Shown: positions 22,070 through 32,895 of the stretch, piece after piece | Layout of the letters: the number at the start of each line of letters is the position of its first letter | Position numbering within the stretch: position 1 is the stretch's first letter | NCBI GenBank assembly: GCA_022813625.1 | Contig: JAKLMB010000040.1 | Span: 124,001 to 188,000, forward strand | Direction of reading: 5' to 3' | DNA length: 64,000 nt | Source: Aaosphaeria pasadenensis | Lineage: Eukaryota; Ascomycota; Dothideomycetes; Pleosporales | Notes under the pieces: model-generated | Database searches by the model: none | What the model saw: only the letters and a program-made list of their open reading frames with translations | Told to the model about the DNA's origin: nothing | Translations under genes and position numbers: made by a program

Positions 22070-24605
22070 ATGGACTCTCCCACGCACGACCCTGCCCATA
22101 CGGGGGACCTTGGGGAGCCCATCAAACCCCGACAGCTCCCCTCAGATCTTCCGACATCACTAGATGATAGAAGGGCACCACCGACCATAGGCGAGGAGAC
22201 TGAGATTTATGACGCATGGCAGGGTCAGTGCGAGGGACATTCGTGATCTTGTCTCACAGCTAACCAACGCCGCAGGGCAATCGCAGTTTCTGACAACGCC
22301 AATGCCTGCCCGCCCACTCAGCTTCAACCTTTCTCTAGACGACCCGAGTTTTGGTGGGGACGAAGATATCCAGCAGCTCGAAGACAGCGACAGTCGGCTT
22401 GTTCAAATGCTTGCTCATCAAGCCCGTCTTAAGAATGATAACTCGGGAGACGAGGCGAAGGTGGTTGCAGACGACAAACTGTCGCCTGACGAAAAGCGAG
22501 AGGCTTTACAAGGGCTACTGACCCTAGCGGCATCCAACGGCGAATTGGAGAGGGTGCAGCGACTCCTCAACGGAAAGGCGAGGGAATACATCGATATTAA
22601 CGCCGTCGATGCTGAGGGCACACCCCCGTTAGTTTACGCAAGCTGTTTTGGACACGAAGATGTCGTTGAAACACTTGTCGAAGCGGGTGCGGACGTGGAC
22701 AAACAGGACAAGAATCGCTGGAGTCCCCTGATGTGGGCCATGACCAACAGACACAAGGGTATCGTGAAATTACTACTCGACCACGGCGCTTCGCCTGAGA
22801 TCAAATCATCTACGGGGAGGACTGCCTTCGACTTTGTTGAACCGAATAGCGAATTGTCCGACTACCTCCATGAAAGTGGCTACTCCATTGGCAATGCTGG
22901 CGTTTCGGACGACTTTTACAACTCGGGGTTCTCTCAAGATCGCTTCGAGGAAGAAATGGCTGAAAATGAGATGAAACGCCGAATGATGATGGAAAGCGCT
23001 TTCAACCTCGAAGTCGACCTTGGCAATTTAGGGCTCGATGAGCAGCCAGAGGTCAGCAAAATACCCCTTGTATGATTATGTAACCTGCTAATCATGTCAC
23101 AGACACCCGAAGAGCAAGAAGAGGTACAGGAATTCATTTGGGATCGCTGCCTCAATGACCAAATGTTCGTATTCCAGGAAAATGAACTGGATCGAATACT
23201 CGACATTATCATCACCAACATGACGCCTCAACGTTCACCTACGCAAAAACCAGTCCCGGCCAACATTCTGTTCCTCAGTGCCCGCTATGCGCACTACCAT
23301 TCAAGTGCCGAGTTACTAGAAACGTTGCTAGTCTCCGCTATGGACAAGATCAATGATGTTGTTGAGAAGCATCAGTGGGACATGACCGTCTTGGCATTTT
23401 GGTTGTCTAACGCCACACTATTGCTTCACTACTTGAAAAAGGATACAGGGCTGCTCCAGGCGACGACCGAATTTCAACTACAAATGGCAGAGCTCATCAA
23501 TGAGATTTTCATACTCATTATTCGGGATGCCGAACGCAGAATGGATAAGGCCCTTGATCAAGCCATGTTGGAGCATGAGACAATACCAGGTTTTGAAGAC
23601 GTACTTTTCCAGCACGAGTGGAAGATATTCCGGACGAAGGCGAAGGTTAAGCCCCCTGAGCCGATCGAGAAGCGGTTTAGGCCCCCGTCTCCGAAGCGCA
23701 GAGCGCAGCCCTCTCCTCGGAATATAACTTCTCTGCTATCATCGACCCTATTCGTGCTGGATCTCTATGATGTACACTCAGTCATCACTGCTCAGATACT
23801 TTCCCAGCTTATTTACTGGCTCTCAGCAGAGCTCTTCAACCGGATCATGTCCAACCGGAAATACTTAGCACGCACCAAAGCTATGCAGATTCGGATGAAC
23901 GTATCCACCCTGGAAGACTGGGCAAGATCGAACAACCGGCAGCCAGAACATTACGAAAATGGCTCGATGCAGTCGACAGGTGATAACACTGTTGATTCAG
24001 CTAAGCGTCACCTTGAGCCGCTCGTGCAACTTTTACAGTGGCTTCAAGTCTTCTCCTCATTTGGCGAGGATTTGGAGGCACTTGTCGGCACATTACAACA
24101 GTTGCCGCGCCTGACACCTCAGCAGCTCCTGCATGCTGCCAAATACTACCGACCAGAGGTTGGCGAGAAAGGACTGCATAAAAGTGCGTCCAAGTACATC
24201 GCACATCTCCAAAAGGCAGCGGCGGAGCGCAAAGCCGCCCGGGCAAAGTCACCAAATCCACCACATCAAGCCGATTCGGCTCCAACCACACCTGTGAAGT
24301 CGAATTCCACGCAGCCCATTACTTCTCCATCGCCAGCACCATCGAGGATGTCGGAAGAGGAGAAAGAGGATGCGCCTGATGACCTCCTTTTGGACCCTTC
24401 CTACATGCTACCTTTCAGTCTTCCCACGTCCACAGACATGCTAATCACCTATGGTGCCGGATTCGGTGGAGTGAACAAGGAGAGAGAAAGGAAATACATA
24501 CCTACAATACCTCCGGAATTCTTGGCCAAGCTGGATCTGAGCAGTAACAAGCATAGCGGGGCGATGTACGAGGACACGCGATGGACTGAGCAGAATTACG
24601 GCTGA
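22070..24605 (+). CDS. Ankyrin-repeat and DIL-domain protein
   Basis: Three exons, 22070-22223, 22276-23051 and 23103-24605, with introns of 52 and 51 nt, both with GCTAA branch sites; 810 aa. Residues 1-80 are Pro/Asp-rich. Residues about 134-240 hold ankyrin repeats (TPPLVYASCFGHEDVVETLVEAG and the following copy). Residues about 400-680 form a DIL (dilute) domain, recognisable by FWLSNATLLLHYLKKD and the later Leu-rich helices; this is the globular tail of class V myosins, here without a motor. The C-terminus is Ser/Pro-rich. Similar ankyrin-DIL proteins occur across filamentous fungi; a role in vesicle or organelle cargo attachment is inferred from the DIL domain. The start at 22070 gives the longest protein with consistent splice phases. 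Confidence 0.88.
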
Positions 24606-25577
24606 AGAGAGGGTTACACCCGGATTCAACCCCTCCGAGAGCATTGACAGGAAGAGACTTCATATCCAACATGGCCGTCTCAAGTGTCTGAGATGTTGCG
24701 GAGTTGACACGGCATGATGTTGCAGCCATGGATTCAGATGTGAAAGGATTGCATATTAAATTTTACGTACTGCATTTGTCAACGAGGAGAGACAAGCCCA
24801 AAGCGAATGATGCATTTGGATTCACATCCATCACACTGTTGATAGGCATATTGGTTGCACGACTGCAGCTGCAGCTCCAGTGACGACGAGAAGCTGCCAT
24901 TCGATAGTTTTGAAGATGGGGCCGGAAAAGAGAAGAATATATTGCCATGGACGCCCCCTTTCTCCGCAAATTTTCCATTCGTGATTGCTTTGCCAGCGAC
25001 TGTAGCCGTCAATTGCCTGTACTATACCAAATATAAAGATGTCATCGCTATTGATTCTTACGATAGAGGCAGGAGAGGGGTTGCTATCGAGTAATAGCTT
25101 GGTAGGGGCAGTAGACATGTTGAAGATTCCCTGATGCTATCGAGTAATAGAAGATTTATATCGACTGTATCATTGGCCGCCCGTACCCGATATCGGTGTT
25201 AGTGTGGTATACCATCGGCGGGCTCCGCAAGGGTTTTGGCCAACCCCACGCATCTTACACCTAATTGGGAACCGTTTTCACAACCTTAGCTATGAAGCTA
25301 CCAGTCAGCCAGTACGAGCACTCAACCTACCCCGCCAGTGCCCACCACCAAGCAGAGCCCGGAGAATTGTATCATCACCTATCTGCCTCGTATTCTCTGA
25401 ACGTAGTAACTCCTACCCGTTGAGGTCGGCAAGGGTCCAACCTTATAAACATTTGTTGTGTGCCTATCAATTCCGACACTTCTTGACTTTCTAACATCAT
25501 TCATCCCCCTCTTCCTTATAAACCCCCCAATTGACCACTGAAACCACAATCAACCTTCACCTCCACAATACCTCACC
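24606..25577. other. Intergenic region
   Basis: No gene recognised between two co-oriented genes. A minus-strand frame at 24831-25118 is open but shows no family resemblance. The 80 nt before 25578 are pyrimidine-rich, as for a leader. Confidence 0.55.
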
Positions 25578-26778
25578 ATGGAAATCCCTACCATATCCCC
25601 CGAGTATATCAAGGCGACAATTACGGGAGCGGACAGCACAAAAGCCCGTGTCTTGTCCGCCGACGAGATTGACCCAACCTTCAAGTCCCAATACACAGGT
25701 ATGCAACCATACAACAAGCAAAACCACACAATCGTACACCATTCATACACGTTACCTCCCCCCTACAATCACACAGCATCATGCTAACTCCCACCCTCTA
25801 GACCTCATCTCCGCCCCCCTAGGCTCCCGCATCCTCTCCTTCAGCGACGAATGGTTCGCCGCCGCCTCCAACCTCACCACCCCAACACCACCCATCCGCC
25901 GACCAGGCGTCTTCACACACGCCGGCGCCTGGTACGACGGCTGGGAGACACGCCGGCACAACACCGAGCCCGCCGACTGGGTCGTGTTCCGGCTCGGCGT
26001 CGCGAGCGGCAAGGTCATCGGCGCGGAAATCGACACTGCGTTCTTCAACGGCAACCACGCACCCGAGATCGCCATCGAGGGCACCTTCGCGAGCGACGAC
26101 CAGGAGGACGAGGTCAAGAAGCCCGGGTACACGGGCTGGGAGACCATCCTCAGCAAGCAGGAATGCGGGCCCAGTCAGCGCCACGGTTGGATCCTGAATC
26201 AATTGACGGAGAAGGCGTACACGCACGTCAGGCTGCTCATGTATCCTGATGGCGGCATTGCGCGCTTCAGACTGTACGGAAATGCGGTCCCTGTTTTCCC
26301 GCAGAGCATCGATGAGGTGTTCGAGCTCAGTGCGACGGTGAATGGCGGCGTCGCGACGTCCTGCTCAGACCAGCATTTCGGAACCAAGGATAACCTGCTA
26401 CTTCCCGGTCGTGGAAAGGATATGGGCGATGGGTGGGAGACAAAGCGTACGCGCGGTGTGCATATCGACTGGACGATTGTGAGGCTGGGCGCGAAGGGCG
26501 AGATCGATAACATCGTCATCGATACGGCGCATTTCCGTGGTAACTTCCCGCAGAAGGTGCAGGTGTATGCGGGAGAGTTCGAGAAGGACCCGGGGCATGA
26601 GGATAAGGGGTGGGTGGAGGTTTTGTCGCCGCAGAAGAGTGGACCGGATAAGGAGCACGTGTATGGTCAGGAGGTGTTGAGCGATGTGAAGGGCAAGAAG
26701 TATACTCATGCTAAGTTGATCATCATTCCTGACGGCGGGGTCAAACGATTCAGGGTGTTTGGAAAGCGAGTCGTTTGA
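25578..26778 (+). CDS. DAL2: Allantoicase
   Basis: Hydrolyses allantoate to ureidoglycolate and urea, the second hydrolytic step of purine (allantoin) use as nitrogen source. Two exons, 25578-25698 and 25802-26778, with a 103-nt intron (25699-25801); 365 aa, the usual length for fungal allantoicases. The protein is two tandem allantoicase repeats (about 40-190 and 215-365), each carrying the DGWE(T)(R/K)R signature (YDGWETRRHN and GDGWETKRTR), the IDTAxFxGN motif (EIDTAFFNGN and VIDTAHFRGN) and a YPDGG / IPDGG turn followed by RFR. No targeting signal is seen. No other purine-catabolic gene is nearby, so regulation is probably by nitrogen-control factors acting on its own promoter. The ATG context CACCATGG is strong. 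Confidence 0.96.
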
Positions 26779-26974
26779 GTGAAGCGGCTGACTGTTTGCA
26801 TCAAAAGCTATCCAAAAACTCCAGCTTCAGAAGCTAAAAACAAAAACAATAGAAAAAAATAGTATATCCCACCACCCATTCCCAACTCCCAATCCCAAGT
26901 GATATCCAATTCACACCAACTTAACCGCTCATCCCACTTCCAACCTTTCAACGAATCCCCTCGCTCACTCCCCA

Positions 26975-27422
26975 TCAAAGACCCAACCTCCTCATCTCCC
27001 CCTCAATCATCTCAACCCTCCACACAATCCCCCTCTCCTCATCCTCATCCACTACATCCCCTCTCCACCGTCCAGTCCCCCTCCTCCGCTCGTCCCGCCC
27101 CCCACTCGCTCCCAGTCCCCACAGGAACTTCCCAGTTGGCTACAACACCCACAGCTCATCAGCACTCCGCTCACCCGTGCCGAGAAAACAAGTCACGCAG
27201 GAAAGGAGAACTCACATTGAGGCCGCTGTCGATCCACTCGCGACTCCACATCAAGGTGAAGATGAGGAATGTCGCCGCGCAGTAGCAGAACAGCGCGAAG
27301 GCTATTGCGTCGGTGGTTGGACCGAAGATTTTTGAGAGGGGGGATTCGGGGCTCGGCCGTGGGGATGAGGCTGTTGTTATTGTCGTGGGTGTTGTGGTGG
27401 TGGGGAGGTTTGGGAAAGACAT
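26975..27422 (-). CDS. Small single-pass membrane protein
   Basis: Two exons, 27216-27422 and 26975-27139, with a 76-nt intron (27140-27215); 123 aa with frame preserved. Residues 1-35 are Thr/Pro/Ser-rich. One hydrophobic helix follows (about 38-59, AIAFALFCYCAATFLIFTLMW), then a basic-acidic tail rich in Arg, Gly and Asp/Glu that ends with VEMIEGEMRRLGL. The helix plus short conserved-looking flank (SREWIDSGLN) suggests an organelle or ER membrane protein; no family is recognised. The intron call rests on the GTGAGT donor and the fact that the second exon stays open with protein-like content. It is convergent with allantoicase, 196 bp apart. Confidence 0.6.
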
Positions 27423-28953
27423 TGAATGATGTCGTTTGTGTTGTTGGGAGTTTTTGGTTCTTGAGATTTCGGGTTTTGAGCTTTTGGTCCTGGTTGCTCC
27501 GATAGAGGTGGAGAATTTGGAGTTTTGGAGCTGAAGGTGGACCCTTTGGTTTTGGAGATAGTTGTGAGAGAGGTGTGATGGATCTTGAGGGCGATATGGA
27601 AGGGGTTTATATCGTATCTGGTGGTAGTTGGAATAATGGTGTAAGAATATCGTACCGCTACTATTGTGCGATTCTTTTGGCGGCAGAGAATGTGAATGGG
27701 AGATTTAAAGGTGAGATATGGCGTTTGAGTGGTTTCTATTGTAGGTATGATGAGAGGGGACATATCGTCGTTTCGAGGAACAATAGTAATCGAGCCTATT
27801 GAGCGTTTCATGGCCAGTGAAGATTGAGAAGGCAGTTCACTGACCAGGCAAAGGATGCGAGGTAGAATGTGAAATAAACTTGCATGTTGTCTGTCTTGGA
27901 TGAAACAATACCAGAGATACTTCGAGATGTTGAGTTGATGAAATCGTCGAGAAACGTTGCTATTGTTGGGTATAGTGAAGTCAACACCGATACCGATGCG
28001 CAACACAAACACCTTCACCAACCCATAGGATGGAGAATGGATACCAGGCCGTGAACCCATCTTGCACAGAGTTATTCGACGACTTCACTTTTACCCGTTC
28101 CGGAAGTGAAGCTTAAACGGTCCTCGAGAAATTATAAGTAGATCACGTTCAGGAAACGAAGCGCGATATATAGAGAGAGCCAGGTTTTTACACACCCCAT
28201 GAACTTCCCAAAATAATGTTAAAGCCTCTCTTTAAGCTTCCAGCAGTCGTGTATGTCAAGCCTGCTCGAGGAATGCGTAGAGTCGGTGAATCTGTGTTTG
28301 CATTGTGAAAAATAACACTGAACGAACGTTTTCACTTATCAGGCGTATCATTTGACATCAGTATTATTCCTTCAAACCGATCAAAAATCCGAGTATCTAT
28401 AGACATCCAGTAACCTACTAACGTAATTTGCAACAAGCAGAAAAGGTTGTTTGCCGTTAGAGTCAAACATCCATCCAGACGCTCGTATTTTACTTTCGAG
28501 TGCGAAAGGTTGCCGCAGTCTAAGAAGGAGACTGGAGAGATGAAAATCAAAATTTATTCTAATACAAGAATAGAGTACCTTGTGCTAAGCCAGAACACTT
28601 CCAGAAAGACAATAGTAAGGGTTGACTTGACCTATAATCTGAACACAAATTTTTAATGCTTTCCTTCACTACATTTAACAGAAATTACTAGGAAAAAGCA
28701 AAATTTAGAGGATACGAGCATTTATTCATGAACTCGGTCATTGGCTTCTGGATACAATTGTTACCATTCGCAATAGGCGCTGGAAAAGTATGTGGATTGG
28801 AGAAATTGCGATCGCGACTTGGAATTGGCGCTGGCCAAATGTGCGCTATGTTGAATGTATATATACGTTATAGAAATCTCGGAGAAGCAAACATTTTGAA
28901 AGCTGAAAGCTGCCAGTGCAGCCAAATCTAACGCTCAAATCATATAGTTACAA
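27423..28953. other. Intergenic region, AT-rich in part
   Basis: Contains the promoter of the small membrane protein gene and the 3' region of the SHMT gene. A long open frame covering 27377-28060 on the minus strand has no protein-like signature and is taken as leader sequence. The stretch 28330-28880 is AT-rich without recognisable repeats. Confidence 0.55.
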
Positions 28954-30767
28954 TCATTCGCCCTTGGTCCAAGGGAGCTTGAAGGTGCCAACCCAGTCCT
29001 CAACCTCTTGTCGCAACTGTACAATGTCTGTGATCTCGCCGCCCTCGCCTAGGTATTCTTTGAAGGCAGCTACGCTACCTGGGTTCTTCCTCTTCGTTTG
29101 TTCGGCCTTTGCCTTGGCTTCTTTGTCAACCTTCTGGGTGATGGTGACAGCGCGATGGATAATATCAGCGACTCTATGGAAATCTTCTCCCTGGAAACCT
29201 CGAGTAGTCATCGCAGGAGTACCAATTCGAAGACCGCCAGGCTTCATCGCAGACTTATCTCCAGGAACGGTATTCTTGTTACTTGCGACACCAACAAGCT
29301 CAAGCACACGCTCTACGCGTGCGCCGTCGACACCCTTGTCCTTAAGATCAATCAGGATGAGGTGGTTATCTGTTCCGCCAGAGACGAGGTTGTAGCCCAA
29401 TCCGCCATTCTCTTTGGAATTACCCAACCTCTCGGCAAGGGCCTTGGAGTTATCCAGCACAGCCTGTTGGTACTGTTTGAACTCCTTAGACTGAGCCTGT
29501 TGAAGAGCAACAGCCAATGCCGTGATGGTGTGATTATGAGGACCACCCTGATGTCCAGGGAAGACGGAAGCATTGATGGGTCCTTCCAGATCATAATGCT
29601 CCTCAACACCCTTCTTATCTACACGCCTCACACCCTTACGGTAAAAGATCATGGCACCGCGTGGGCCACGCAACGACTTGTGTGTTGTAGTCGTGACAAT
29701 ATCGGCGTATGGGAACGGAGATGGGACAACACCAGCCGCCACTAACCCAGAAATGTGGGCCATGTCTGCCAAGACGTACGCTCCTACATTATCAGCGATC
29801 TTGCGGACCCGCTCATACTCTATCAGACGGCTATAAGCGGATGTTCCCGCAACAATGACCTTTGGTCGATAGAGAGTTGCAAGCTCCTCCATTTGAGCAT
29901 AGTCAATGATTCCCGTCTTCTCGTCTAACCTGTATGGAAGTGTTTCGAAGTATTTGGAGACGGCGGAGATCTTCTTGGTGGGGGTCTGGTAGCCGTGGGA
30001 TAGATGGCCTCCGTGAGGAAGGTCGAGACTGAGGATACGATCGTGGGTGTTAAGGATGGCAGAGTAAGCGTAGAGATTGGCAGGTGAGCCAGATAAAGCT
30101 ATCGCGAATCAATTAGTCCATATGCGCGTACAATGGGGCAAATGAGCACTCACGTTGGACGTTCACACCCCACTCTGACTCGCTCAATCCGAAAGCCTTG
30201 AGCGCTCTTTGTTGGCAAAGCCTTTCAGCTTCATCAATGAATTCGTTTCCTCCATAATAACGTGCTCCGGGGTAGCCCTCAGAGTACTTGTCTGCGATGA
30301 CGTTGTGAGCCTATGTATCGACCATATGAATCCGACATTGTAAAGGTGTGAAGCATACTTTGCATTACACTACCGAGCGCATCGAGCACGGCCTGTGATG
30401 TGAAGTTCTCCGACGGAATGAGGTTTATGAAATGTTTCTGTCGGTTTTTCTCCTGTAATAGCCGCGCGGTGAGCTTTCCGACGGGGATGTTGTAGGGGAC
30501 CGGGTACGGACCTTCTCGATGATCTGGAAGACAGTTGGGTCTGCATTCTCCAAATCTGCGGCGAGGAGCTGGAAATTCGTCAGTAACAGTCACAAATTGT
30601 TCGAAATGTGCCAAAGTTGCCTTTTGCTGGTTATCGATTGAGGCGGCGTAACCCCGCCATTGGTACTGCCTCTGGATAGATCTCGCCGACTGGCATTGTG
30701 CAATTGCAAATGAAGGGCGGCGATAGAGCCCAAGAGTTGCCCGGCAAGAAGCTCTGAGGGCGGCCAT
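28954..30767 (-). CDS. SHM1: Serine hydroxymethyltransferase, mitochondrial
   Basis: PLP enzyme converting serine and tetrahydrofolate to glycine and 5,10-methylene-THF. Five exons: 30621-30767, 30512-30568, 30359-30452, 30154-30291 and 28954-30098; introns are 52, 59, 67 and 55 nt; 526 aa. Residues 1-40 are rich in Arg, Ala and Ser without acids (MAALRASCRATLGLYRR), a mitochondrial presequence. Family landmarks follow: LIPSENFTS, YSEGYPGARYYGG, LSGSPANLYAY, LSHG, DMAHISGLVA, and the PLP-binding Lys at about 286 in TTTTHKSLRGPRG. The first intron uses a GC donor (AAAAG/GCAACT), the only arrangement that joins NQQK to LLAADLE in frame. Cytosolic SHMT would lack the presequence. Confidence 0.96.
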
Positions 30768-31710
30768 GAGGAAGGAATTGAGGAAAAGAAAGTGAGAAAG
30801 GTGAGGAATTGGAGAGCTATATCACCAGTCTATGATATGTAGGTGCAATGTTAGCGCGTGGCGTGAGTGGCTAGACCCGAATCGGAACTGGAAAGAAGCA
30901 CGGACAACGTGGAGTAAGAGAACGTCCGATCACATGATCGCTTAAGCTGGAGAGTATTTCTTCGATCGCGACGTCGCGCCATCTTCACGTTCTTTACGAC
31001 TAAATCCAGGATGATTCAGCGCCTTTCAGACATTCGCATTCTCACTTGGTTATCTCTGCTTTTGCAGTGATGGTTGACGTGGGTGCTGCTGATATGCTCC
31101 GGGCACCTCCACCACCCTCAGGAGACATTTTCACCTTATGACTGGCATATGTCGTTGATACGGATTCACGGGCATGGATTGAAGGATACTTGATTGAACG
31201 TGTCGTTGGTTTATGAACGCTTCGACGCGTGCAAGTGAAGGTGGACGTCGATATAGAGGCCAGCTTCAGGATAACTCCATGGGCTACATCTGCAGGGAGT
31301 GTGTATATATTTATGTATATGCAAATAGCGATAGTTGTTTCCATATCCACAAAGCTTCCTTCACTACCTCATACATTGTGTACCAGAAAAGCTCTGACCT
31401 TTCCTATAGTTACTAGCGTGCAACCACAGGTGAAGTTAAGTAACTTGTCAGATGTTCAAACGGTTACATGTCGTCCGCACCTTCCGCATTCCTGCTCGTT
31501 GTAGGTACGGTCGTGATAAAATCAAAGCCACGGTAAACACTGCGACTTCCCCACTGCTCCTACACTTCAACCCCACTGCACCCAACAGTCCACCGAAGAA
31601 GTTTACGAGAACAACTTGACCTTTGTTGGCCTCCGTCTCTCATCTTACCACAATCTACACCCGCTCAGGACCTCCATTCCATCTTCCTCACATTAACGAC
31701 TGCACTCGAG
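30768..31710. other. Divergent promoter region
   Basis: Between the SHMT gene and the F-box-like gene. A possible two-exon small frame on the minus strand (30942-31128, ATG at 31128, spliced 46 aa) is not convincing and is listed only as a finding. The last 150 nt before 31711 are pyrimidine-rich leader. Confidence 0.55.
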
Positions 31711-32895
31711 ATGGTTCGTGCGAGGGCGTCCGCCGCCGCGTCGCAGCCGCGACCCAAGTTGCAAAGTCGCGATAGCAGCCCAGAGCTAGGTAGTCCATCT
31801 CGTGTTACCCGCGTAAACAAGCGTACCGGTCGACCAATCCGCAAGTCAGCCGGCCGGAGTCACCGTATGGATGGTTATATTGATTCGTCACTAATCGAGG
31901 AAGAGGAGCCTGATCTGATTGAATATCCATCTGAAGACGAAGAAGGCGAGAAACCCAAAACTGCCCGTGGAAGAAAGCGCAAGCGGGTACCATCACCTAC
32001 TCCTCCGCCGACAGAGCCCTTCTCCTACTTCGAAGCACCGGATGAAGAAACAGATGATGAGTCGAACCGTGTAATCCGAAGGCCATCTGATGCCACAGGG
32101 CCGGTTGTCCTGCAATTCAATATACCATTGGGATTTCATGGCCCTCTGTTAGTGAGATTGAATGGCGATTTACTACGCGAACCCAGGGCTTTCGACTTGC
32201 CAGCACCACCTTTGCAGACTGAAGCAGAGATGCTTCCGCCTAGCACCAATGACAGTGGAGCAAAGAGCTTCGACAAGATTCCGCCTGAGATTAGGAACAA
32301 GATTTACCAATTGCTTTTCAAGGCCGACAATGACTTAGATATTGCTTCGCCAAGCAATTTCTGCAGGTCTGGTCAATTCTTACGCACCTGCAAACTCATT
32401 CACAGTGAAGGCTGTAGTGTGTTGTACGGCGAAAACACATTCGCCTTGAGCCGCAATCGAGCTTCACGATCTCCCTTCTGGAATCCGATCCCGAAGGAGA
32501 TCGGCTATCAGGACGTGAGGCAGTTTCTCAAGGTCATAGGGCCGGCGAACCTCGCCTACCTAAGAGATATCAAAATTACACTTGAGGATGCAGCACCGAG
32601 CCTCACACCATACCTCACGCACGAAAACCGTCGGTATATAAACGACCCCCACTTGATCGACTGTTTCCGTATACTTCGTCAGGCCAAATTGCGCAAAGTG
32701 AAGTTGACATTCCTGGGACGTCGCCATCTGCTCAAAACTGATAACAAATTTCTCGGCTACCTGGAGCGAATCAAAGCAGACCTAGTGACTACGGAACCTC
32801 CGAATCGTTGGTACTTCCAGAAAATCATGCCTTCTACATTTGACGAGATCCAAGAGCTGATGACTCGCAAACGCAAACTATATCTCGATGAATGA
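31711..32895 (+). CDS. F-box-like nuclear protein
   Basis: Single exon, 394 aa. Residues 1-130 are disordered, with basic stretches (RGRKRKR near 87-92 looks like a nuclear localisation signal) and acidic clusters (EEEEPDLIEYPSEDEEGE). From about residue 187 it contains an F-box-like start (FDKIPPEIRNKIYQLLF), then RTCKLIHSEGCSVLYGENTF, the arrangement typical of the large fungal family of F-box/2EXR-type proteins (LPxEIRxxIYxxL, then CRxIxxExxxxLYxxNxF). These are often adaptor subunits for SCF ubiquitin ligases, or of unknown role. No leucine-rich or WD repeats follow. The start is the first ATG after a pyrimidine-rich leader. Confidence 0.82.
   Translation: MVRARASAAASQPRPKLQSRDSSPELGSPSRVTRVNKRTGRPIRKSAGRSHRMDGYIDSSLIEEEEPDLIEYPSEDEEGEKPKTARGRKRKRVPSPTPPPTEPFSYFEAPDEETDDESNRVIRRPSDATGPVVLQFNIPLGFHGPLLVRLNGDLLREPRAFDLPAPPLQTEAEMLPPSTNDSGAKSFDKIPPEIRNKIYQLLFKADNDLDIASPSNFCRSGQFLRTCKLIHSEGCSVLYGENTFALSRNRASRSPFWNPIPKEIGYQDVRQFLKVIGPANLAYLRDIKITLEDAAPSLTPYLTHENRRYINDPHLIDCFRILRQAKLRKVKLTFLGRRHLLKTDNKFLGYLERIKADLVTTEPPNRWYFQKIMPSTFDEIQELMTRKRKLYLDE

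Noticed and set aside
24831..25118. 95-codon minus-strand frame between the ankyrin-DIL and allantoicase genes
   Set aside because: Composition is not protein-like and no homologous family is recognised.
27377..28060. Long minus-strand frame of about 227 codons
   Set aside because: Overlaps the start of the small membrane protein gene in another frame and has no protein-like motifs; it is probably leader sequence.
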